DNA of 14,340 nt. Origin: Oscillospiraceae bacterium (lineage in GTDB: Bacteria; Bacillota; Clostridia; Oscillospirales; Acutalibacteraceae). The stretch lies in assembly GCA_902782805.1 (NCBI GenBank), contig CACZON010000109.1, positions 1-14,340 of the forward strand. The letters are read 5' to 3'. The notes under the pieces were generated by a model, which was given only the letters and a program-made list of their open reading frames with translations, did not search any database and had not been told where the DNA came from. Shown here in pieces: positions 6,244-12,806 of this stretch. Numbering within the stretch: the stretch's first letter is position 1; each line of letters starts with the position of its first letter. A program made the position numbers and the translations under genes.

Positions 6244-6969
6244 ATGCGAAAACTCGAGCCGGTTTCAAAAGAAAAGAAAATCTACGTTTCCGAACGGCAT
6301 AAGTTTTCAACGGATACGATCCTTCTGGCGGATTTTTCGATGCCGAAGAAAAACGAGCGCTGCGCCGATTTCGGAACCGGCTGCGGACTGATCCCGATCC
6401 TCTGGGCGATCCGTTCGCCGATGAAAAAGGCTTACGGGATCGAGCTTCAAAAGGACGCCTGCGAGCTCTTCGCCGATTCGATCCGTCTCGGCGGATTCGA
6501 AGAAAAACTCGAGGTGATCGAGGGGGATCTGCGGAACGTTTCCGACGAACGGCTTCGGGAGCTTCATCGGATCGCCTGCAATCCGCCGTACAAACCGCTC
6601 GGCCGTGGGATCCGTTCTTCGGCGCCGCAGGAAGATCTTGCGCGGCACGAGGTGACGCTGAACCTGTACGAAGCGGCCAAGGCGGCGGCCTCGATGCTGC
6701 GGTTCGGCGGCCGGTTCTGCGTCTGTCAGCGGCCGGAGCGTCTCCCGGAAGTTTTCGAAGCGTTCCGCGCAAACCGAATCGAACCGAAGCGGCTGCGATT
6801 TGTTCAGCAGCGCGTCGGGAAAGCGCCGTTCCTTTTCCTGCTGGAGGGGAGGCTCGGCGCGAAGCCGTTCCTCAAGGTCGAGCCGGTGCTGCTTGTGGAG
6901 GAAAACGGCGTATACACCGAAGAAATGATGCGTATTTACGGGGACTATAAAAGAACCCCGCAGCGATAA
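6244..6969 (+). CDS. tRNA1(Val) adenine-N6 methyltransferase family protein (TrmN6/YabB-like)
   Basis: SAM-dependent class I methyltransferase. The SAM-binding motif I is DFGTGCGLIPIL (42–53), the acidic motif II is GIELQKDA, and the catalytic N6-adenine motif is NPPY (113–116). N-terminal SERHKFSTDTILLADF is the typical TrmN6/YabB lead-in. The family modifies A37 of tRNA-Val in E. coli; the exact target of the Firmicute YabB group is less certain. Length 241 residues is normal. ATG 6244 is preferred over the in-frame TTG 6223 because AGAGGA (6231–6236) lies 7 nt upstream. It is followed by rsmI, as yabB is in B. subtilis (with yazA between them there, absent here). No clear promoter is visible after the ferredoxin terminator. 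Confidence 0.9.
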   Translation: MRKLEPVSKEKKIYVSERHKFSTDTILLADFSMPKKNERCADFGTGCGLIPILWAIRSPMKKAYGIELQKDACELFADSIRLGGFEEKLEVIEGDLRNVSDERLRELHRIACNPPYKPLGRGIRSSAPQEDLARHEVTLNLYEAAKAAASMLRFGGRFCVCQRPERLPEVFEAFRANRIEPKRLRFVQQRVGKAPFLFLLEGRLGAKPFLKVEPVLLVEENGVYTEEMMRIYGDYKRTPQR

Positions 6970-7001
6970 AAAGGGAGGGATCCGCGACGCAACCGGGTGT
7001 T

Positions 7002-7823
7002 TTGTATATCGTCGGCACGCCGATCGGAAACCTTTCCGATCTATCGCCGCGCGCGCTGGAAACGTTCCGGTCGGTCGATTTTATCGCCGCCGAGGACACG
7101 CGCGTGACTTTAAAGCTGCTCAACCATTTCGGGATTAAAAAGGAGCTTGTCTCCTGCTTCGAACATAACGAACGCGCACGGAGCGAACAGATCTGCGCAC
7201 GCATCGAAGGCGGCGAAAGCTGCGCGCTCGTGACCGACGCCGGAATGCCGGCGATCTCGGATCCCGGCGAGCTGCTCGTTGCGCAGTGCGCAAAGCGGGG
7301 CATCCGGACGCTGGCGGTGCCCGGGCCGGTCGCCTTCGCAACCGCGCTGGCGCTCTCCGGCCTGCCCACGGGGCGCTTCACCTTCGAGGGATTTCTCAGC
7401 GTGTCGCGCAAAAGCCGCCGGGAGCATCTCGAAGAACTGAAGGACGAAAAGCGGACCATGCTTTTCTACGAAGCGCCGCACAAGCTTTCCGCAACGCTGC
7501 GGGATCTTTACGAGACGCTCGGCGACCGCAGAATCGCGATCGTCCGCGAAATCACGAAGGTCTACGAGGAAACGATCCGCACAACGCTCTCGCAGGCGGC
7601 GCAGCGCTATGCCGACGAGGCGATCAAAGGCGAGATCGTCCTTGTGATCGAAGGCGCGCCGGAGGAAAAACCGGCGGCTTATACGCCCGAAACCGCGGCG
7701 CAGCTCGCCGAAGAACTGCGAAAAGGCGGCCTGACCGCCTCCGAAGCGGCGAAGGAAGCCGCAAAGCGCAGCGGAATCAAAAAGGGCGAAATCTATAAGC
7801 TGCTACAAACCGGCGAAGAATAA
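7002..7823 (+). CDS. rsmI: 16S rRNA (cytidine1402-2'-O)-methyltransferase RsmI
   Basis: Methylates the ribose of C1402 in the decoding centre of 16S rRNA. Motifs of the tetrapyrrole-methylase-like fold are all present: TPIGNL (6–11), AEDTR (30–34), TDAGMPAISDPG (78–89), VPGP and FYEAPHK, followed by the C-terminal helical region with the AKRSGIKKGEIYK end. The start is a problem. Coordinates given use TTG 7002, the only ATG/GTG/TTG in frame, but the ribosome site AGGGAGG (6972–6978) is 23 nt away. An in-frame ACG at 6987 lies 8 nt after that site and would give (M)QPGVLYIVGTPIGN, which fits the family's usual MPGxLYLVxTPIGN beginning. The true start is therefore probably 6987 (278 residues). 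It follows trmN6 by 32 nt and is probably co-transcribed with it. Confidence 0.95.
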   Translation: MYIVGTPIGNLSDLSPRALETFRSVDFIAAEDTRVTLKLLNHFGIKKELVSCFEHNERARSEQICARIEGGESCALVTDAGMPAISDPGELLVAQCAKRGIRTLAVPGPVAFATALALSGLPTGRFTFEGFLSVSRKSRREHLEELKDEKRTMLFYEAPHKLSATLRDLYETLGDRRIAIVREITKVYEETIRTTLSQAAQRYADEAIKGEIVLVIEGAPEEKPAAYTPETAAQLAEELRKGGLTASEAAKEAAKRSGIKKGEIYKLLQTGEE

Positions 7824-7894
7824 ACCGTCCGCTCACAGGAATCTTTGCGCATTTTCCGCGCGGGGATTTATGAATCATACAAGGAGGAACTTCT

Positions 7895-8656
7895 ATGAAG
7901 ATTTACGGTGGAAAAACATATGAACAGATGAGTGAAAAAGCCGCTTCCGTGATCGCGGCGCAGGTGATCGAAAAACCGCGCTCGGTGCTCGGCCTCGCAA
8001 CCGGATCCACTCCGATCGGGCTGTACGGCTTCCTCGCGCGCTGGTACAAAGAAAAATACGTGAGCTTTGCGCAGTGCAAAACCATCAACCTCGACGAATA
8101 CTGCGGGATCGGCCCGGATCACGATCAGAGCTACGCGTATTTTATGCGGGAGAACCTGTTCGACCAGATCGACGTCCTGCCCGAAAACACGAATATTCCG
8201 AACGGACTCAACCCCGACGCGGCGGCGGAATGCGCCCGCTACGACAAAGTGATCGAAGATCTCGGCTATGCCGACGTCCAGCTGCTCGGCCTCGGCAACA
8301 ACGGCCATATCGGCTTTAACGAGCCGGCGGCGGCCTTCGTTCCCGGCGTCAATCACGTTATGCTGACGGAAAGCACGATCAACGCCAACGCCCGCTTCTT
8401 CGCTTCGCGCGACGAAGTCCCGAAATCCGCCTATACGATGGGCATCAAGGGCATTATGAACGCAAGAAAGATCCTCCTCGTCGCCAACGGCGCGGGCAAA
8501 GCGGAGATCCTCGAAAAAGCGCTTTTCGGTCCGGTAACCCCCGAGGTTCCGGCGTCCGTCCTGCAGCTCCACCGCGACGTCGTCGTCTGTGCCGACGAAG
8601 CGGCCCTCTCCGTGATCTCGCAGAAACACCCCGAAGAGATCGAGTGGTTCCGTTAA
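7895..8656 (+). CDS. nagB: Glucosamine-6-phosphate deaminase
   Basis: Converts glucosamine 6-phosphate to fructose 6-phosphate and ammonia, the step that sends amino sugars into glycolysis. Length is 253 residues. Motifs: LGLATGSTP (32–40, phosphate binding), NLDEY (65–69, catalytic Asp67), and LGLGNNGHIGFNEP (131–144) with catalytic His138 and Glu143. Asn136 stands where E. coli NagB has Asp141; to my knowledge non-Asp residues occur here in Gram-positive homologues. AAGGAGG (7881–7887) lies 7 nt before ATG 7895. The usual partner nagA and a NagR regulator are not adjacent. A strong terminator follows at 8685–8718, so the transcript ends here. Confidence 0.97.
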   Translation: MKIYGGKTYEQMSEKAASVIAAQVIEKPRSVLGLATGSTPIGLYGFLARWYKEKYVSFAQCKTINLDEYCGIGPDHDQSYAYFMRENLFDQIDVLPENTNIPNGLNPDAAAECARYDKVIEDLGYADVQLLGLGNNGHIGFNEPAAAFVPGVNHVMLTESTINANARFFASRDEVPKSAYTMGIKGIMNARKILLVANGAGKAEILEKALFGPVTPEVPASVLQLHRDVVVCADEAALSVISQKHPEEIEWFR

Positions 8657-8684
8657 ACCAAAATCAAAAATCGGCAATAAAATG

Positions 8685-8718
8685 CGGCTCCTTCCGAAAA
8701 AGAAGGAGCCGTTTTTTT
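8685..8718 (+). terminator. Intrinsic terminator of nagB
   Basis: A 10-bp perfect stem, CGGCTCCTTC (8685–8694) with GAAGGAGCCG (8702–8711), 7-nt loop, then seven T (8712–8718). On the minus strand the same stem is followed by a weaker GCATTTTATT, so it may also slow transcripts from the convergent PBP gene. Confidence 0.94.
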
Positions 8719-8732
8719 GATCGGAGCCGGAT

Positions 8733-10088
8733 TTATTCGGCGCAAAGGACCGCGAGCACTTCGGAGGCGACCGAACCCGCCGCGCGATATCCGGAGCCGC
8801 CCTCTTCGATCACCACCGCAAACGCGTAAGGCGTCTTCGGGTTTTGGAGGAAGCCGATGATCCAGGCGGTATCCTCTTTTCCTTCGCCGACCTCCGCCGT
8901 TCCGGTTTTCGCGCCGGCCTGCAGATCCGGGAAGAGGGCGTCGCCGTAATAATCGGAAACGTTCTCCCGCAGCATTCCACGAAGCGCTCCGGCAGTCTGG
9001 GGCGAAAGATTCAGCGGCGCGTCTTCTTCGGCGCCGGTATAAAGCGCAACGCCCGGGGAGAGCGCGATTTTTCGGACGAAATAGGGCTGCGCGCTTTTTC
9101 CGCCGCCGGCGATCACGCCCATCAGCAGCGCCATATGATACGGCGTTGTGCGGTCGGAATACTGGCCCACGCCGGCCCAGCCGAGATCGATCTCTTTCGC
9201 GTTTGAAACGTCAAAAACGCTCCTTGCGGTATGGGCGGTTTCAAAAACGAAGGAGCGGCCGAAGCCGAGCGCTTCGGCGGTTTTCCGGAGCTTTTCCTTC
9301 CCGAGCTCCCGCGCAAGTTCGGCGAAAACAACGTTGCAGGAGTATTTGAGCCCGTCGCGGATGCCGATCTCGCCGTGGGCGCCGAGGCAGGTTACGCAGT
9401 CGTCGCCGATCGGAAGCGTTCCGCTGCATTTGCAGCGCCAGGATTCCCAATCGGGGAGGTTTTCGATCGCGCAGGCCGCGGTGACGATTTTGAAGATCGA
9501 CCCCGGCGTAAAGGATTCGGAGATCGTTTTGTCGAGATACGCACCGCGGTACGCTTCGTCCGTTTCGATCGTTTCCGGGACGTGATCCGGATCGAAGGAG
9601 GGCGTACTCACCGAGCAGAGGACCTCTCCGGTCTCGTAATTATAAACGAAGACGGCGCCGCTGCGTCCGCCGAGCAGCTCGTATGCGCGCGCGCTCGCCT
9701 CGGCCGAGACGGTGAGCTCGGTTTTCGTATGGAAAAGATTCCCTTCGCGCGCGTTGCCCGTTAAGGGATTGTAGCCGGAAAGCTCTGCGGCGTAAAGTGA
9801 AAAAACGCCGGTGGAAAGATTGCCCTCGCGATCGCCCAGAAGGTGCAGCAGCGCTTCTTTCGAAGCGGCAGCGTAGCCGTCGGCGTCGGAATAGAGGAGC
9901 GTGCCGTTCCGATCGTAAACCGAGCCGCGGCGCAAACGGTCGTTTTCGTCGTAGAGGTGGGCGTTAAAGGGCATCGAGGCCCATTCGCCCGCGTTGAGGA
10001 AAACGCGACAGGAAAGAAAGATCATCCCGGCGCAGAACGCGAAAATCAAAACATAAAGGAAAAAGGATCGTTTCCCGACCGTTCTCAT
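8733..10088 (-). CDS. Class B penicillin-binding protein (peptidoglycan D,D-transpeptidase, PbpA/FtsI-like)
   Basis: Membrane-anchored transpeptidase that cross-links peptidoglycan outside the cell. Residues 9–30 form one transmembrane anchor, then comes RGSVYDRNGTLL (54–65), the conserved class B N-terminal motif. The catalytic triplets are S197-IFK200 (in FTPGSIFKI), S250-C-N252 and K394-T-G396. The N-terminal non-catalytic domain is small (about 110 residues) and total length (451) is short for FtsI/PBP2, resembling the mycobacterial PbpA type. Four cysteines occur as CKC and CVTC (219–234) shortly before the SxN motif. AGAAGGAGG lies 8 nt before its ATG, and it overlaps the SEDS gene by ATGA (10085–10088), so the two are coupled and very likely form a polymerase–transpeptidase pair. 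Confidence 0.95.
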   Translation of the reverse strand: MRTVGKRSFFLYVLIFAFCAGMIFLSCRVFLNAGEWASMPFNAHLYDENDRLRRGSVYDRNGTLLYSDADGYAAASKEALLHLLGDREGNLSTGVFSLYAAELSGYNPLTGNAREGNLFHTKTELTVSAEASARAYELLGGRSGAVFVYNYETGEVLCSVSTPSFDPDHVPETIETDEAYRGAYLDKTISESFTPGSIFKIVTAACAIENLPDWESWRCKCSGTLPIGDDCVTCLGAHGEIGIRDGLKYSCNVVFAELARELGKEKLRKTAEALGFGRSFVFETAHTARSVFDVSNAKEIDLGWAGVGQYSDRTTPYHMALLMGVIAGGGKSAQPYFVRKIALSPGVALYTGAEEDAPLNLSPQTAGALRGMLRENVSDYYGDALFPDLQAGAKTGTAEVGEGKEDTAWIIGFLQNPKTPYAFAVVIEEGGSGYRAAGSVASEVLAVLCAE

Positions 10089-11776
10089 AGATCCCGCCTC
10101 CTTCTGGCGCCGTAGGTGCGTTCATCGGACGCCTTGATAAACGCGATCAGCCCCCAGACGCAGACCATGCTCGAGCCGCCGGCGCTGATAAAGGGGAGCG
10201 TGACCCCGGTCAGCGGCAGAAGATCCGTAACGCCGAAGATATTGACCATCGCCTGGAAGAGCAGCAGCCCGGCGGCCGCGCAGGAGGAGATCGAATAGAT
10301 CGTGCTGCGGCTGCGCGTCACGTCCGAAAGCGTGTAGAGCGCGAGCAGATCGAAAACGCTGCAGACCGCGAGCGCAAAAACGAGGCCGAGCTCTTCGCAG
10401 AGAACGCCGAAAACCAGGTCGCTGTCGCCCGCAAAGATATTTTTGAGGTAGCCGTTTCCCAGCCCGGAGCCGAAGAGCCCGCCGCTCGCGATATAGGTGA
10501 GCGTGCGTGTCTGCTGGTAGCCGAGACTGTCGTAGGGATATTCCCAGACGTGGCCCCAGCCGGCGAAGCGCTGCGCGACGTAGGGCTTGAACTGAAGGAT
10601 CAGAAAAACACCGAGCGCCGCGGCGGCAACGGCGAGGACAACGGTACGGACGCTTCCCGAGCGCATAAAGGCGATCAGCAGGAAGGTGAAGAAAAAGATC
10701 ACCGCGCTGCCGAAATCGTGCATCAGGAAGAGAAATCCGGTGCAGACCGCCGCAAAGGCGATAAACTCGATCAGATTCCCGTGCGTCTGAAGACGGTCGA
10801 GCGTTGAAGCGCCGGCAAAAATAAAGATGATCTTCACGAGTTCAGAGGGCTGGATCGAAAGCGATCCGAGGAAGATCCAGTTTTTCGCGCCGTTGACGAC
10901 CGTTCCGAAGACGAACGTCGCCGCGAAGAGCGCAACGCCGAGCACCTCAAAGCCGATCCGTAGCTTTGAGACAAAATCCGGCTTCTCCAAAATCCAGAGG
11001 ATCGCGCAGAAAAGCAGGATCCCGAGCGCCGCGGCCGCAAGCTGGACGTAGGCGGTCTGCGGATCGACGCCGAACAGCAGCAGCACGCCGATCCCGGTCA
11101 GCAGCAGACCGACGGTTTCGATCTCGAAGTTGATGCGTTTGAGCAGAACGATCGAATAAAGGTAGACGCCCCAGACGAGCGTTGAAAGCAGCAGGAAGGG
11201 GAGAAACGGGGAGAGGCGGAAAGACTGATTCTGAAAGCAGGCCTCGAGCGTCAGCAGGAAAAAGACCGCCGTCGTCTCGAGCAGCGTAAAAATCGTTCTG
11301 CCGCCGCGGTAAACCTTTCTCTGCGGCGCCGTCTGAGAGGGCTCGTCCCGCGCGGTCAGAACGAGCTGCGCCTCGCCGATCCGGATCCGGTCACCGGGGC
11401 GGATCGGTGTTTGGGTTTCGATTTTTTGTTCGTTGACGAAGGTACCTGCGCGCGAATTCGTATCGGCGATGATCCAGCCGCCCTCGCGCCGCTTCAAAAC
11501 GGCGTGATCGCGCGAAACGCCCGGTTCGGAAAGCAGAATGTCACAGGTCTTTTCACGCCCGATGGAGTTTTCCCAATAGAGGACCGGGATCTTTTCATCG
11601 CCGGGTTCCTTCGAAAGATAAATGACCGCTTCCTGAATTCGCCGGCCGCGGCGCAGCGAAACGAAGCAGCGAACGATCACGTGGATCAGCAAAGCGACCG
11701 CCAGAAGGTGTACCAGCAGCATCAAAGCGGTAAAGCGTCCGCGCATAAAAAAGGAAAGAATGAAAGAGGAGTTCAG
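10085..11776 (-). CDS. FHA domain–SEDS fusion (FtsW/RodA/SpoVE-type glycan polymerase)
   Basis: Polytopic membrane protein of about 563 residues, fusing a cytoplasmic FHA domain to a SEDS peptidoglycan glycosyltransferase. After one N-terminal helix, the FHA core reads SIGREKTCDILL, GVSRDHAVL and TNSRAGTFVNEQ, which holds the Arg, Ser, His and Asn expected for phosphothreonine binding. The SEDS part has NGAKNWI, the conserved QPSELVKI, MHDFGSA with the essential Asp, and the C-terminal ISAGGSS. FHA readers usually serve Ser/Thr kinases such as PknB/PrkC; none is in the window. Start: I chose CTG 11776 because AAGGAGG (11785–11791) lies 8 nt upstream. ATG 11815 has no ribosome site and overlaps a putative -10; ATG 11746 has none either. 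It is coupled to the PBP gene downstream. Confidence 0.93.
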   Translation of the reverse strand: MNSSFILSFFMRGRFTALMLLVHLLAVALLIHVIVRCFVSLRRGRRIQEAVIYLSKEPGDEKIPVLYWENSIGREKTCDILLSEPGVSRDHAVLKRREGGWIIADTNSRAGTFVNEQKIETQTPIRPGDRIRIGEAQLVLTARDEPSQTAPQRKVYRGGRTIFTLLETTAVFFLLTLEACFQNQSFRLSPFLPFLLLSTLVWGVYLYSIVLLKRINFEIETVGLLLTGIGVLLLFGVDPQTAYVQLAAAALGILLFCAILWILEKPDFVSKLRIGFEVLGVALFAATFVFGTVVNGAKNWIFLGSLSIQPSELVKIIFIFAGASTLDRLQTHGNLIEFIAFAAVCTGFLFLMHDFGSAVIFFFTFLLIAFMRSGSVRTVVLAVAAAALGVFLILQFKPYVAQRFAGWGHVWEYPYDSLGYQQTRTLTYIASGGLFGSGLGNGYLKNIFAGDSDLVFGVLCEELGLVFALAVCSVFDLLALYTLSDVTRSRSTIYSISSCAAAGLLLFQAMVNIFGVTDLLPLTGVTLPFISAGGSSMVCVWGLIAFIKASDERTYGARRRRDL

Positions 11777-11810
11777 GCAGGCCGCCTCCTTTCCGATGGA
11801 ATACAACTCT

Positions 11811-11816
11811 ATCATA
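11811..11816 (-). promoter_or_regulatory. Putative -10 box for the FHA–SEDS/PBP operon
   Basis: On the minus strand TATGAT (5/6 to TATAAT). The implied start near 11804 lies about 13 nt before the AAGGAGG ribosome site, the same geometry as the rpe, darA and ferredoxin promoters here. No convincing -35 is visible. Confidence 0.42.
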
Positions 11817-11871
11817 AGACATAAAAATGACGGGAAAGTGACGAAAAAATTAAATCCGAAAAGAATTTTTA

Positions 11872-11900
11872 TTGACGCGCGCGAAGAGAATCTCTATAAT
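11872..11900 (+). promoter_or_regulatory. Near-consensus SigA-type promoter of the GlmU-like gene
   Basis: TTGACG (11872–11877), 17-nt spacer, TATAAT (11895–11900): 11 of 12 consensus bases at ideal spacing. The predicted start is near 11907. It is divergent from the minus-strand FHA–SEDS operon. Confidence 0.88.
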
Positions 11901-11915
11901 ATAGGAGTGAATTTG

Positions 11916-12608
11916 ATGAAACGGGGCATTTCCATGAGCAATCTCGAAAAAGTGAAGGTCGAAAACCTCTTTGATCTCGAATACACGGCGGCAAAGCCGC
12001 TGCTTTCGCAGTGTGAATATCCCTGGGAGGCGCTGCCGAAAATCGGCGAATTTATCCTATCGCTCGGCGCAACGCTCTCCGGCGAGGAATATCTCCATCC
12101 CGAAAACGATCTCTGGATCGCCAAGAGCGCAAAGATTTTCCCGACGGCGGTCATCCTCGGCCCGGCGATCATCGGCCCGAAAACCGAAGTTCGCCCGAGC
12201 GCCTTTATCCGCGGCAATGCGCTGGTCGGCAAAAACTGCGTGATCGGCAATTCCTCGGAGCTCAAGAACGTCATTATTTTCGACGACGTTCAGGTGCCGC
12301 ATTTCAACTACGTCGGCGATTCGATCCTCGGTCATTTTGCCCATATGGGCGCCGGTTCGATTCTCTCGAACATCAAGCAGGACCGTAAAAACGTAGTGCT
12401 CCACGTAGAGGGCGAATCGATCCAGACCGGGCTTCGCAAGATTGGCGCCATGATCGGCGACAGTGTTGAAATCGGCTGCAACAGCGTTCTCAATCCGGGC
12501 GTGATCATCGGCAGAAGATCGAACATCTATCCGCTTTCCATGGTGCGCGGCTACGTTCCGCAGGACAGCATCTACAAAAAGCAGGGCGAAGTCGCCGAAA
12601 AAGAATAA
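11916..12608 (+). CDS. GlmU-like left-handed beta-helix (hexapeptide-repeat) acyltransferase-type protein
   Basis: A 230-residue protein that resembles only the C-terminal half of GlmU. Hexapeptide-type turns run from about residue 68 (LWIAKSAKIFPTAVILGPAIIG) to about 212, and the segment SSELKNVIIF … VPHFNYVGDSILG … MGAGSIL aligns by eye with GlmU's VEIKNS … NHLSYLGD … IGAGTI region. His129 sits where GlmU has its catalytic acetyltransferase His. There is no uridylyltransferase domain, although databases often name such proteins UDP-GlcNAc pyrophosphorylases. The N-terminal 65 residues (EKVKVENLFDL … YPWEALPKIGEFI) are a separate helical lead-in. The acceptor is unknown; a sugar or sugar nucleotide is likely. 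The start is uncertain: ATG 11916 has AGGAG 8 nt upstream, but the promoter would start transcription inside that site, so ATG 11934 is also plausible. Confidence 0.85.
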   Translation: MKRGISMSNLEKVKVENLFDLEYTAAKPLLSQCEYPWEALPKIGEFILSLGATLSGEEYLHPENDLWIAKSAKIFPTAVILGPAIIGPKTEVRPSAFIRGNALVGKNCVIGNSSELKNVIIFDDVQVPHFNYVGDSILGHFAHMGAGSILSNIKQDRKNVVLHVEGESIQTGLRKIGAMIGDSVEIGCNSVLNPGVIIGRRSNIYPLSMVRGYVPQDSIYKKQGEVAEKE

Positions 12609-12628
12609 ACCGTTCAGTTCAGAAAAAA

Positions 12629-12730
12629 AGCAGAGTAGGATCAGGTGCGTTAAGTGCCGCGCGGACAGTGAGTTGCAACGCGGACGAAAAGCCGAAACGG
12701 CTTGCGGTACCTCTTCCGCATCACGCTGCT
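12629..12730 (+). ncRNA. Tetrahydrofolate (THF) riboswitch aptamer
   Basis: The leader of folT carries the THF-riboswitch signature blocks: AGAGTAG near the 5' end, GTGCGTTAAGTG (12645–12656), GGACGAAAAG, then GCGGTACC and CCGCATC. Helices can be drawn: P1 AGCAG (12629–12633)/CTGCT (12726–12730); P2 12644–12649/12717–12722 with one G·U; P3 CCGCG (12657–12661)/CGCGG (12679–12683); P4 AGCCG (12690–12694)/CGGCT (12698–12702) with an AAA loop. The THF class binds reduced folates and usually represses folate transport or synthesis genes; the next two genes are folT and folC. No promoter directly upstream was recognised. Confidence 0.92.
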
Positions 12731-12744
12731 GCATAAAAAGGATC

Positions 12745-12806
12745 AAAAAAGCCTTCCGGAACATGCAGCAATGGAGAATTTCTGCATAAAAAAGGAGGCC
12801 TTTTTT
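12745..12806 (+). terminator. Riboswitch expression platform: terminator hairpin that also sequesters the folT Shine–Dalgarno
   Basis: AAAAAA plus GCCTTC (12745–12756) pairs with GGAGGC (12794–12799), a bulged C and TTTTTT (12801–12806). Inside it ATGCAG (12763–12768) pairs with CTGCAT (12782–12787). The right arm contains the folT ribosome site AAGGAGG (12792–12798) and ends in six T, so the hairpin could stop transcription, block translation, or both. Confidence 0.78.

Noticed and set aside
7845..7874. Possible nagB promoter TTGCGC–18–TATGAA
   Set aside because: Both boxes are poor matches and the implied start would fall on the nagB ribosome site; not enough to call.
11760..11915. Upstream extension of the GlmU-like gene's open frame
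   Set aside because: It spans the near-consensus promoter and overlaps the divergent FHA–SEDS start; no ribosome site for its ATG.
12702..12806. Upstream extension of the folT open frame, including ATG 12771
   Set aside because: It lies in the riboswitch and terminator hairpin and lacks a ribosome site; GTG 12807 has AAGGAGG at 8 nt.
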